Part shown: positions 23,981-31,852 of the stretch, piece by piece
How the letters are laid out: every line of letters starts with the position of its first letter
Numbering within the stretch: position 1 is the stretch's first letter
Program-made: the position numbers and the translations under genes
Assembly: GCA_963632825.1 (NCBI GenBank)
Contig: CAVGWF010000069.1
Coordinates: 1-37,423, forward strand
Length of the DNA stretch: 37,423 nt
Source of the DNA: F23-B02 sp963632825
GTDB lineage: Bacteria; Bacillota; Clostridia; Oscillospirales; Oscillospiraceae
Direction of reading: 5' to 3'
Notes under the pieces: model-generated
What the model was told of the DNA's origin: nothing
The model's database searches: none
The model's input: only the letters and a program-made list of their open reading frames with translations

Positions 23981-25162
23981 TCAATTTTCGTTTTCGAGGC
24001 TCACCGAAAGTCCCACGCCGACTGCGGACAGAACCGCCGCGGCAAAGGCCAGGGTGTCTATGCTGCCGTATATGAGCGAGGCTATAACACTCACGGCACC
24101 GAGGGCTGCGCCGCACCATGCAAGCTTATTTGCGAGGTGATAGCCGTTCTTCGTCAGTAATATCAGCGCCGCTGCCGCCGCGATAACGGCGAGGATGTGC
24201 GCACCGTATGTAACCGTAAACGAAATGAGAGCTTTGAGATACTGTCCGCGCAGCTCACGCTCGTGCATGCGTGCCGAATCCAAAAGCTCGGAGACCGAGC
24301 TTTCGTCGGTGCCGTAGCCCTCGTCGATAAGCGTTTCGCGGGTGCGCTCTGTCTTCTCCTGAACGGTCTCGTAGGCGGAGAGCTCCTCCGCCTTGCCGTC
24401 GAGCTCCTGCTTTTGGGTGTCGAGCTGAGCCTTCATATCGCTCAAGGCCTTGCCGTCGGCATCGAGCCTGTCGGGAGCCGACTCAATCTCGCCCTTCATG
24501 GAGTTTAACTGCGACTGCGCGGAGTTTATCTGCTGCTGCGCCTGTGAAAGTCCGGCCTCGCCCTCCTGAAGCTGTGCGTAGGCCGAATCGAGCTGAGCCT
24601 TCATGTCGGAAAGATAGCTGTCGGTGAGGTCTATTCCGCCATTAGCGCCGATGATCCTGAGCGCCATCCAGTGCGGGACATGCTTGGCCTCAAGCTCACT
24701 TATTGCGCTCATGAGCTGATCGTAAGCGGCCTTGCCCTCATTATATGCCGCCCAGCCGGAGCTGAGCTGTGCCTGACCGGAGGATACCGCACTTTGTGCG
24801 CCGCTGCTGTCAAGCTGATTTTTGCCGACATTGTAGGCGATAAGCTGCTGATTGTAGGCGAGAACATCCTCGTTATATTTTGCGCTTGCCGCCTCGTATT
24901 CGGCATAGTCGGCGTCGTACTGCGCCTTCAGCTCGTCGTAAGCGGCTTTCTGCCCGTCATATTGAGCCTTGCCTTCGGTCAGCGTTTTTTCGTTATCCTC
25001 AAGGCCGTCAAGCTCCGCTTTAAAGCCCGTATAATCCTCGCGCACATCGCCTATGGGTCTTATGCCGTCGGTAATACCGGTGACACCGGTCATGAATGCC
25101 GCAAGCAACAGAACGACGGCAAGCACGACGGACACAATGCGCCATTGAGTTTTAGAGACCAT
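23981..25162 (-). CDS. Membrane-anchored coiled-coil protein of unknown function
   Basis: The 393-aa protein has an N-terminal membrane helix (about 9-28). A long coiled-coil section of about 250 residues follows, rich in Ala, Gln, Tyr and Leu. Three hydrophobic helices lie in the last 80 residues. The shape recalls the extracytoplasmic part of YhgE/Pip or RND-like proteins, where a coiled coil is held between membrane segments, but I see no family motif. The ribosome binding site is AGGGTGAG. It is monocistronic. Codon use is ordinary for the window. A stalk or cell-envelope spacing role is possible but speculative. Confidence 0.7.
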   Translation of the reverse strand: MVSKTQWRIVSVVLAVVLLLAAFMTGVTGITDGIRPIGDVREDYTGFKAELDGLEDNEKTLTEGKAQYDGQKAAYDELKAQYDADYAEYEAASAKYNEDVLAYNQQLIAYNVGKNQLDSSGAQSAVSSGQAQLSSGWAAYNEGKAAYDQLMSAISELEAKHVPHWMALRIIGANGGIDLTDSYLSDMKAQLDSAYAQLQEGEAGLSQAQQQINSAQSQLNSMKGEIESAPDRLDADGKALSDMKAQLDTQKQELDGKAEELSAYETVQEKTERTRETLIDEGYGTDESSVSELLDSARMHERELRGQYLKALISFTVTYGAHILAVIAAAAALILLTKNGYHLANKLAWCGAALGAVSVIASLIYGSIDTLAFAAAVLSAVGVGLSVSLENEN

Positions 25163-25291
25163 ATTCTCACCCTGAAATTTTTGTTGATAAAGAATTATAC
25201 TATATAACGAATGAAACTTGTTAACTCAATATGAATTTAGAGAAAATTTTAAGACCGGACGCATAAAGGCGTAGTAATTTTGTAACCGGTG

Positions 25292-25300
25292 TGGTAGAAT
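25292..25300 (+). promoter_or_regulatory. Extended -10 promoter of the aminopeptidase gene
   Basis: TGGTAGAAT matches an extended -10 element, 33 bp before the chosen ATG. No clear -35 is present. Confidence 0.4.
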
Positions 25301-25332
25301 ACTTAAAAGTCAAACAGAAGGAAGCTTTGATA

Positions 25333-26559
25333 ATGAACGCTGAAAAGATAAAGGACTATGCACGGCTCATAGCGCGCGTCGGCGCTAATGTGCAGCCCGG
25401 TCAGGATGTCGTGATTTCCGCGGAGCTCGACCAGCCGGAGTTTATAGAAATGCTTGTCGAGCAGTGCTACGAGGCGGGTGCCGCCGAGGTGCGCGTTGAG
25501 TGGACGCATCAGCCGCTCAGACTGCTCAATGTAAAATATCAGACCGTTGAACGCCTCGGAACCGTTACCGGCTGGGAGAGGGAAAAGCTGCTGTACCGTG
25601 CCGAAATGCTGCCGGCGATGATATATATAGAGTCGGCGGATCCCTCCGGACTCGATGCGCTCGACCAGAAAAAGTGGGGTGAGAGCATCCGGCTGCGCTG
25701 GCCCGTGATCAAGCCCATCCGCGACTCGATGGAGAACAGGTACCAGTGGTGTATCGCTGCCGTGCCCGGAAGGGCGTGGGCAGGGAAGGTATTCCCCGGC
25801 ATTCCGGAGAACGAGGCGGTCGAAAGACTTTGGCAGGCGATACTGTACACCTCACGCGCCGACGGCGACGGGGTGAGTGCATGGCGCGAGCACAATGCCG
25901 ACCTGAAGCGCCGCTGCGAGCACCTCAACTCACTGTCTCTGCGCCGTCTGCATTATAGGAGCTCAAACGGCACCGACCTCACCGTGGGGCTCATTCCGCA
26001 GGCAAAATTTCTTGCAGGCGCGGAGAAAACACTCGGAACGGATGTGGTGTATAACCCAAATATCCCAAGCGAGGAGGTTTTCACAAGTCCCATGCGCGGC
26101 AGCGCCGAGGGCATCGTTTATTCCACCCGCCCGCTTTCCTACCGCGGCACGATGATAGAAAGCTTCAGCATTCGCTTTGAAAATGGCGTTGTGACCGAGG
26201 TACACGCCGAAAAGGGCGAGGAGGCGCTCAAAACGCTCGTCAATATGGATGGGGGCTCAAAAATGCTCGGAGAATGCGCGCTCGTCCCCTATGACAGCCC
26301 GATAAGAAACAGTGAAATAATGTTTTATAATACGCTGTTTGACGAAAATGCAGCCTGCCATCTTGCCCTCGGAGACGGGTTTGTAAACTGTCTCGACGGC
26401 TTTGAGAAGCTCACGCTTGAGCAGTGCCGCGATATGGGCGTAAATAACTCCATGATCCATGAGGATTTCATGATAGGCTCGGAAGACCTTGACATAAGCG
26501 GAGAAACGGCATCCGGAGAAACGGTGCAGATATTCAAAAACGGAAACTGGGCGTTTTAA
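25333..26559 (+). CDS. M29-family aminopeptidase
   Basis: This 408-aa cytoplasmic metallopeptidase of the AmpS/PepS/thermophilic aminopeptidase family releases N-terminal amino acids using two metal ions. Family stretches visible include NVQPGQDVVISAELDQPEF near the N-terminus, FTSPMRGSAEGIVYSTRPL with the metal-binding region, and HLALGDGF...NNSMIHEDFMIGSEDL near the C-terminus, which carries the His/Asp ligands. I choose the ATG at 25333, with AAGGAAG about 10 nt upstream; the longer frame from 25291 overlaps the promoter. A membrane protein gene follows 15 bp later. Confidence 0.9.
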   Translation: MNAEKIKDYARLIARVGANVQPGQDVVISAELDQPEFIEMLVEQCYEAGAAEVRVEWTHQPLRLLNVKYQTVERLGTVTGWEREKLLYRAEMLPAMIYIESADPSGLDALDQKKWGESIRLRWPVIKPIRDSMENRYQWCIAAVPGRAWAGKVFPGIPENEAVERLWQAILYTSRADGDGVSAWREHNADLKRRCEHLNSLSLRRLHYRSSNGTDLTVGLIPQAKFLAGAEKTLGTDVVYNPNIPSEEVFTSPMRGSAEGIVYSTRPLSYRGTMIESFSIRFENGVVTEVHAEKGEEALKTLVNMDGGSKMLGECALVPYDSPIRNSEIMFYNTLFDENAACHLALGDGFVNCLDGFEKLTLEQCRDMGVNNSMIHEDFMIGSEDLDISGETASGETVQIFKNGNWAF

Positions 26560-26574
26560 GCGCAGAGGTGAGCT

Positions 26575-27249
26575 ATGGATATTGAAAACGAAAAGATAAG
26601 ATATTCCGTGAGCCGGAAAAACTTCTTTGTGTGGCTGTCAGCGGTGTTCATGGCGCTTTCGGCGCTGTGCCGGTTTTTCGGCTACTGGGGCTTTTGGTCA
26701 AATCAGACCGCACAGTTCAACATCTTTCAGATAGCGCTGCCTATACTGTGCAACATCCTGTTTGCCGTGACGGTCATCTACGCGGGACGCCGCTTTTTCA
26801 GCCTGACATTCATACCCGTCATGCTGGGAGTGATGTTTTTCATAATAAAGGCATTCGGCTTTGACAGCATATTGCACACGGTGCTTTGCATATGCCTGTA
26901 CCTTGCCGTGGCGTTTATATACACGGCTACCGTATTCGGTGTAATACGCACAAAATGGCTGCTCGCACCGCTGTTCGGGCTGCCGCTGGCAGTACATATA
27001 TTCGTTCTGGACAAGGATATGTTCGCACCGTCCGGCACTGCGGTGCCGCTTAACGAGTGGCTGCCGGAAATGTCGGTGCTGTGCATCATGGCGGCGCTTT
27101 TGTGCATATGCTTTGCTATGAAAAGGCGTGATTTTGCCGCTGAAAAGGCGGACAGCGCCGAGCAGCAGACCATAGATCTGCTCGTGAGCAATGAGGAACC
27201 GCCCGCACAGTCGGGCACTGCTGCGCAGGAGGACATTGAAGATGAGTGA
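26575..27249 (+). CDS. Multi-pass membrane protein of unknown function
   Basis: The 224-aa protein has about six hydrophobic helices over residues 15-185. An acidic, polar cytoplasmic tail ends the protein. No transport or enzyme motif is visible. AGAGGTGAG precedes the ATG. It overlaps the LRR gene by 8 nt, so the two are translationally coupled and likely work together. It may be transcribed with the upstream aminopeptidase gene. The family is unrecognised. Confidence 0.7.
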   Translation: MDIENEKIRYSVSRKNFFVWLSAVFMALSALCRFFGYWGFWSNQTAQFNIFQIALPILCNILFAVTVIYAGRRFFSLTFIPVMLGVMFFIIKAFGFDSILHTVLCICLYLAVAFIYTATVFGVIRTKWLLAPLFGLPLAVHIFVLDKDMFAPSGTAVPLNEWLPEMSVLCIMAALLCICFAMKRRDFAAEKADSAEQQTIDLLVSNEEPPAQSGTAAQEDIEDE

Positions 27250-29200
27250 AACAAAAAATGTCCGTCCGGACAATGAGGATACCGTCATAGTCAAAAAGAG
27301 CGATATTGAACGCAGACTCGGTATGACGGATGAGGAAAAAACGGTGCTCGACACGGTGAATAAGAGCTACCGCGAGCTGTTCGACCCGGAGCTTGAGGAG
27401 ATACTGCGCGAGACGGAGGGCTATGAGCTCGAACCGCCCGGGACCGAGGAGGACGCCCCTGCGGAGGAGGACGAGTACGAGGAGCCCGAAGAGGAGCCGA
27501 GCGCTCAGCGCATCATCCGCGATAACGCCGAAAAGCGTGACCGCAGAAGAAAGACAAAGCTCATTCTCATCGGCGTGGGCGTGGTGGCGGTGCTTGCCGT
27601 CATCCTTGTTGTCATGCTCTCACTGAGATCGGGCGGCACGGATAAAAGCTATGAGGCGGCGTTTAAAGCCGCGCAGGAGTACTATGACGCAGGGGATTAT
27701 GACAATGCGCTTTCGGAGCTCCGCGAGGCTCTGGAAATCAAAAAGGAGGACGAGTGTCTCCTGCTCATGAGCCGCTGCTATGAGGCAAAGTATGACTATG
27801 TAAATGCCATTGCGATACTCGAAAGCTCGACAACCGATAATTCGCAGATAAAAAGCGAGATCGAGCGCCTTAAAAAGGCCAAGGAGGACTATGACAGCGG
27901 CAAGATAGTCGTCATATGCGGCGAGCAGTACGATGTGGAGACGACCGTTCTGGACCTTTCAAACAAGGGAGCGGGCAGCACTGCACTGAAGGATATCGCA
28001 AAGCTCACGGAGCTCACGAGCCTTAAGCTTTCCGGCAACAAGATAACGGCGCTTGATTTTCTCAAGCCCCTCAAGAAGCTTACCTCTCTTGACCTGTCGA
28101 ACAACAACATATCCGACCTCAGTGCGCTCAAGGAGCTCAAAAGCCTGAGAACGCTGCATCTCGACGGCAACAAGGTAAGCGATTTCAGCCCCCTGTATGA
28201 CCTTGACGGACTGTCCATGCTGACCATAAGCAATATTGACATAAGCCAGACCCAGCTCAAAAAGCTTAAGGAGGAGCTTCCGAGCTGCATAATCTACAGC
28301 GATGATGCCAAAGAGGATGTCGTTGAGATAAAGCTCGGCGGCAAGACCTTCAAGAGCAATGTGACTGAGCTTGACCTGTCCGGCTGCAATGTGCGCGATA
28401 TATCCGCGCTTTCGGTGTGCACAAAGCTTAAAAAGCTCGACCTTTCGGATAATTCCGTTTCAGACATAAGCGCACTCGTGGACCTGCCGTCTCTCACGGA
28501 GCTTGACCTATCGGGCAACCGGATAAGCGACGCGAGCCCGCTCATGAGCGTCACCGCCCTTGAGTACCTGAACCTTGCGGATAATGATATAAAGTCCGTT
28601 GCCGCCCTGCGCGAGCTCACGGGGCTCAAGGAGCTCAACCTCAGCGGAAACCCGCTTGGAGGTATAGGCGCGATAGGAAAGCTGACATCACTGAAAACGC
28701 TGTGGCTCGATAACACGGACCTTACGGACTCGGAGCTTGAAGCGCTCTATTCGCTCAAAAGCCTCAGAAACCTGAGTATAAAGGATAATCCGGAGCTTAC
28801 CTCGTCTGCTGTCGATGCGCTTAAAAAGCAGCTTTCGTCGTGCACCGTAAACCACTCCGAGCTCAAAAAAACCATAACGCTCGGCAGCGGAAGCTTCCCC
28901 TCCGACAGCGATACGGTCGATGCAGCTAATCTCAAGATAAGCGATATTTCCGCGGCGAGCGGTTTTACGAAGGTAAAGCACATGGATCTCAGCCATAACA
29001 GCATTTCCAATGTGTCTGCGCTTGCAGGTCTTAAAACGCTGGAAACGCTCGACCTTTCGCATAACCAGATAAGTGACGTATCAGCGCTTGCGTCGCTGAC
29101 AGAGCTCAAGCAGCTCTGGCTCGGCGGAAATAATCTGAGCGAGGATCAGATCACAGCACTTCAGGCAGCTTTGCCGAATTGCTATATCAGTGTTGAATAA
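27242..29200 (+). CDS. Membrane-anchored TPR and leucine-rich-repeat protein
   Basis: The 652-aa protein has an acidic cytoplasmic N-terminus (1-105), one membrane helix (about 107-128), a TPR-like region (137-195) and two runs of SDS22/internalin-type leucine-rich repeats (about 235-650). Repeats such as LTSLKLSGNKITALDFLKPL recur every 22 residues. An IKLGGKTF/ITLGSGSF linker separates repeat blocks. Topology suggests the repeats face outside (N-in). There is no LPXTG or other wall anchor. I choose the ATG at 27242, with AGGAGG 9 nt upstream, inside the end of the preceding gene. Function is probably protein binding at the envelope; the partner is unknown. It is the last gene of its operon. 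Confidence 0.8.
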   Translation: MSETKNVRPDNEDTVIVKKSDIERRLGMTDEEKTVLDTVNKSYRELFDPELEEILRETEGYELEPPGTEEDAPAEEDEYEEPEEEPSAQRIIRDNAEKRDRRRKTKLILIGVGVVAVLAVILVVMLSLRSGGTDKSYEAAFKAAQEYYDAGDYDNALSELREALEIKKEDECLLLMSRCYEAKYDYVNAIAILESSTTDNSQIKSEIERLKKAKEDYDSGKIVVICGEQYDVETTVLDLSNKGAGSTALKDIAKLTELTSLKLSGNKITALDFLKPLKKLTSLDLSNNNISDLSALKELKSLRTLHLDGNKVSDFSPLYDLDGLSMLTISNIDISQTQLKKLKEELPSCIIYSDDAKEDVVEIKLGGKTFKSNVTELDLSGCNVRDISALSVCTKLKKLDLSDNSVSDISALVDLPSLTELDLSGNRISDASPLMSVTALEYLNLADNDIKSVAALRELTGLKELNLSGNPLGGIGAIGKLTSLKTLWLDNTDLTDSELEALYSLKSLRNLSIKDNPELTSSAVDALKKQLSSCTVNHSELKKTITLGSGSFPSDSDTVDAANLKISDISAASGFTKVKHMDLSHNSISNVSALAGLKTLETLDLSHNQISDVSALASLTELKQLWLGGNNLSEDQITALQAALPNCYISVE

Positions 29201-29269
29201 AAAAATTGAAACAAATTTTGAATTTTGAAGCAAACTATACAAAAGCCCCTTTTAATTTGCACCCGCCTA

Positions 29270-29278
29270 TGCTATAAT
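29270..29278 (+). promoter_or_regulatory. Extended -10 promoter of hpf
   Basis: TGCTATAAT is a consensus extended -10 with a weak TTTAAT at 16 bp upstream. It lies 47 bp before the hpf start. Confidence 0.65.
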
Positions 29279-29324
29279 GGACACAGCAGGAGAGATTCTG
29301 CAAAGCAGAAAGGAGCCGGCACTT

Positions 29325-29867
29325 ATGAAATTCACTTTTACCGAAAAAAAGATGGGCACCTCCGAAGAACTGAGAGCCTATACGGAGCGCAAGGTCGGAA
29401 AACTGGACCGTTTCTTCAGAACGGAAAGCAGCGCAAGCGTCACCTTCAGCATGGAACGCGGAAGATTCTTGGCTGAAATAACGGTTTCAAACAACGGGCT
29501 TTATTACAGAGCCAGCGAGCTTACCAACGACATGTATGCCTCCGTTGATTCGGGTGTCGCAGCCATCGAGCGCCAGATCCGCAAGAATAAGACCCGCCTT
29601 GAGAAACGACTCAGAGAAGGCGCGCTTGAGCGCGAGGTAAGACCGGAGTATCTGCCGGTCGAGGATGAGGAAGCCGAGGAATTCAAAATCGTCCGCAGCA
29701 AGCGCTTCCCCATAAAGCCCATGTCGCCGGAGGAGGCCATTCTCCAGATGAACCTTCTTGAGCACGAGTTCTTCGTGTTCCGCAACGAGCAGGAGGAGGG
29801 CGCCGTCTCGGTAGTGTATCGCCGCAAAAACGGCGGCTACGGTCTTATAAGCGACGACGCGGAATGA
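29325..29867 (+). CDS. hpf: Long-form ribosome hibernation promoting factor
   Basis: HPF binds 30S subunits and, in its long form, pairs 70S ribosomes into inactive 100S dimers when growth stops. The 180-aa length marks the long form. The N-terminal RNA-binding fold (about 1-100) is followed by an acidic linker and the C-terminal dimerisation domain (RSKRFPIKPMSPEEAILQM onward). I choose the ATG at 29325, with AAAGGAG 9 nt upstream; a longer frame starting at 29277 begins inside the -10 element. It is monocistronic with its own promoter and terminator. Starvation control through Rel, encoded in this window, is expected from the family. Confidence 0.95.
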   Translation: MKFTFTEKKMGTSEELRAYTERKVGKLDRFFRTESSASVTFSMERGRFLAEITVSNNGLYYRASELTNDMYASVDSGVAAIERQIRKNKTRLEKRLREGALEREVRPEYLPVEDEEAEEFKIVRSKRFPIKPMSPEEAILQMNLLEHEFFVFRNEQEEGAVSVVYRRKNGGYGLISDDAE

Positions 29868-29885
29868 AAGCCTGAATTTTGAACA

Positions 29886-29913
29886 CTGCACCGCCTCAGG
29901 GCGGTGCAGTTTT
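29886..29913 (+). terminator. Terminator after hpf
   Basis: A 10-bp GC-rich stem (29886-29895 with 29900-29909) has a 4-nt loop and is followed by four T. Confidence 0.85.
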
Positions 29914-29924
29914 GAGGATAAGGT

Positions 29925-30839
29925 ATGAATTATACGGAAGTAACCATACAGTGTGATAACGATAATATCGACTCCGTCTGTGACAGACTCACCGCTGTCG
30001 GCGTGAGCGGTCTTGTCATCGAAAACGAGTCCGATTTCAGGCAGTTTCTCGAAAATAACCGCCAGTACTGGGACTATGTCGATGATTCGCTTGAGGAGAG
30101 CTTCAGGGGTGTTTCCCGCGTGAAGTGCTATCTTGAGGACGGCGCCGAGGGAGAAAGGCTGCTCAGCAGCATAAAAAGCCTTTTTGAGGTGACCACCGCT
30201 TGCGTGTGCGATGCCGATTGGGAGAATAACTGGAAGCAGTACTATCAGCCGCTCGAAATAGGGCGGAGGCTGCTGGTGGTTCCCGAGTGGATAGAGTGCA
30301 GTGAGGAGGGGAGAGTGCCCCTGCGTCTTGATCCGGGTCTGCTGTTCGGAACCGGCTCGCACGCGACGACGCGTATGTGCCTTGCCGCACTCGAAAAATA
30401 TGCCGGAGCGGGAGTAAAGGCTCTCGATCTCGGCTGCGGCAGCGGTATACTCGGCATCGGAGCCATCGTTCTGGGAAGCGATTTCTGCGCAGCCTGTGAC
30501 ATCGACCCGAAGGCACCCGACACGGTGATGGAGAATGCGGCGCTAAACGGTATCGGCGGCGACAGAATGAAGGTGTTTGCCGGAGATATAATCGGCGATG
30601 CCTCGCTGAGAAAAAGCCTCGGCACGGGATACGATGTCGTGCTTGCGAATATCGTTTCGGATGTTATAATCCCGCTTGCACCGTTCGTGCGCGGCTTTAT
30701 GGCGCCGGGCGGAGCGTTCATAACCTCCGGCATCATCAACGGCAGAGAAGCCGAGGTCGCGGCAGCCCTGAAAGCTGCCGGACTTGAGATAATCGCCCAT
30801 CACCGCGAGGAGGAGTGGCACTGCTTCGAGTGCAGGTAA
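29925..30839 (+). CDS. prmA: Ribosomal protein L11 methyltransferase
   Basis: PrmA trimethylates ribosomal protein L11 using S-adenosylmethionine. The 304-aa length is normal. The N-terminal L11-binding part (about 1-90) is followed by DPGLLFGTGSHATTR, a PrmA-specific stretch, then the SAM-binding motif LDLGCGSGILGIGA and the NPPY-like catalytic segment ANIVSDVI. AAGG precedes the ATG. It starts 12 bp after the hpf terminator, so its promoter may lie inside hpf or it may be read through. prmA next to rsmE is a common arrangement in Firmicutes. Confidence 0.95.
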   Translation: MNYTEVTIQCDNDNIDSVCDRLTAVGVSGLVIENESDFRQFLENNRQYWDYVDDSLEESFRGVSRVKCYLEDGAEGERLLSSIKSLFEVTTACVCDADWENNWKQYYQPLEIGRRLLVVPEWIECSEEGRVPLRLDPGLLFGTGSHATTRMCLAALEKYAGAGVKALDLGCGSGILGIGAIVLGSDFCAACDIDPKAPDTVMENAALNGIGGDRMKVFAGDIIGDASLRKSLGTGYDVVLANIVSDVIIPLAPFVRGFMAPGGAFITSGIINGREAEVAAALKAAGLEIIAHHREEEWHCFECR

Positions 30840-30851
30840 TGCATATGATGT

Positions 30852-30875
30852 AAAAACGCCCTTGCGGGCGTTTTT
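30852..30875. terminator. Terminator after prmA
   Basis: A 10-bp stem (30852-30861 with 30866-30875) has a 4-nt loop, A-run and T-run on the two sides, and could work in both directions. Confidence 0.9.
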
Positions 30876-31032
30876 ACTTTGCTATAAACCGTACGGCGCA
30901 GCTTTTCGGGCTGCGCTTTATTATGCACAGCTTTTCCTCGCGTTTAATATCGTGCGGCGGCTCCGGAGACGGCAGGGCACCGCCGGATGCGGTAACGCGC
31001 TGCCACACGCTTTCAAAGTTTTCAAGATCCAT
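30874..31032 (-). CDS. Possible 52-aa protein or truncated gene remnant
   Basis: A minus-strand ORF encodes MDLENFESVWQRVTASGGA, then a proline-rich stretch and a basic Cys-containing end. GGTGAAG lies 6 nt before the ATG, and a -10-like TACTAT lies about 17 bp upstream. The first 15 residues remind me of the start of longer ferritin-like proteins in Clostridia, which I cannot verify. If so, this is a truncated copy, or an independent small protein. The stop lies in the prmA terminator. Treat it as tentative. Confidence 0.45.
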   Translation of the reverse strand: MDLENFESVWQRVTASGGALPSPEPPHDIKREEKLCIIKRSPKSCAVRFIAK

Positions 31033-31062
31033 AAGACTTCACCGTTACATAGTATGCGCTAC

Positions 31063-31091
31063 TTGAAAAAATGCGCCGATTGTGAGATAAT
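31063..31091 (+). promoter_or_regulatory. Promoter of the rsmE-MATE operon
   Basis: TTGAAA (31063-31068) and GATAAT (31086-31091) are 17 bp apart, 29 bp before the rsmE start. Confidence 0.75.
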
Positions 31092-31120
31092 ACAAAAACA
31101 TTGCTTGCGAGGTGTTGTTT

Positions 31121-31852
31121 ATGCCGAGATTTTTTGCCCTTGGAACCAATCTGCTGGGCGGCAGAGCCGTAATACGGGGCAGGGACGCGGAGCACATAAA
31201 GGTGCTGCGCCTGCGTCCGGGCGAAGAAATGACGGTGTGCGACGGTAAGGGCACCGATTACAAATGCCGGCTCGTGCGCTCCGATAAGGACGAGGCCGAG
31301 GCGGAGATAATCGAGGTCGTGCCGTGTGCAGCCGAGCCCACGGTGAAGGTGCGCGTGCTGTGCGGTCTGCCGAAGGGCGACAAGACGGATTATATAATAC
31401 AGAAAAGCGTTGAGACCGGTGCGCATGAGATATGCTTTTTCCGCTGCGACCGCGTCGTTCAGCGAACCGATGGCATTGCCAGGAAGCTTGAACGCTGGAA
31501 CAGAATAAGCGAGGAGGCTGCAAAGCAGTCCGGCAGGGGGATAATACCCGAGGTGAGATGGCTTGACGGCTATGTCGAGGCACTCGATGCCGCCAATACG
31601 ACCGGCACTGCATTTTTTATGTACGAGACCGGCGAGAGGGAGGCCCTGCGGGCAGCCCTGAGCGGCACCGAAAAGCTCGAAACGGCGGCAATAATAACCG
31701 GACCCGAGGGCGGCTTCGAGGCGTACGAAGCGGATATGGCGCGCAGGCTGGGCATGCACATATGCTCCATGGGCCCGCGCATACTCCGCTGCGAGACGGC
31801 TCCGATAGTCGCGCTGACGGCACTGATGTATGAAAGCGGAAATCTTGAATGA
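31121..31852 (+). CDS. rsmE: 16S rRNA (uracil-1498-N3)-methyltransferase
   Basis: RsmE methylates U1498 of 16S rRNA in the 30S subunit. The protein (243 aa) starts MPRFFAL, has an N-terminal PUA-like RNA-binding part (HIKVLRLRPGEEMTVCDGKG) and the SPOUT knot motifs ITGPEGGF and MGPRILRCETA that bind SAM. I choose the ATG at 31121, with GAGGTG 7 nt upstream. The stop overlaps the MATE gene start by 4 nt (ATGA). It has its own strong promoter. Confidence 0.95.
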   Translation: MPRFFALGTNLLGGRAVIRGRDAEHIKVLRLRPGEEMTVCDGKGTDYKCRLVRSDKDEAEAEIIEVVPCAAEPTVKVRVLCGLPKGDKTDYIIQKSVETGAHEICFFRCDRVVQRTDGIARKLERWNRISEEAAKQSGRGIIPEVRWLDGYVEALDAANTTGTAFFMYETGEREALRAALSGTEKLETAAIITGPEGGFEAYEADMARRLGMHICSMGPRILRCETAPIVALTALMYESGNLE

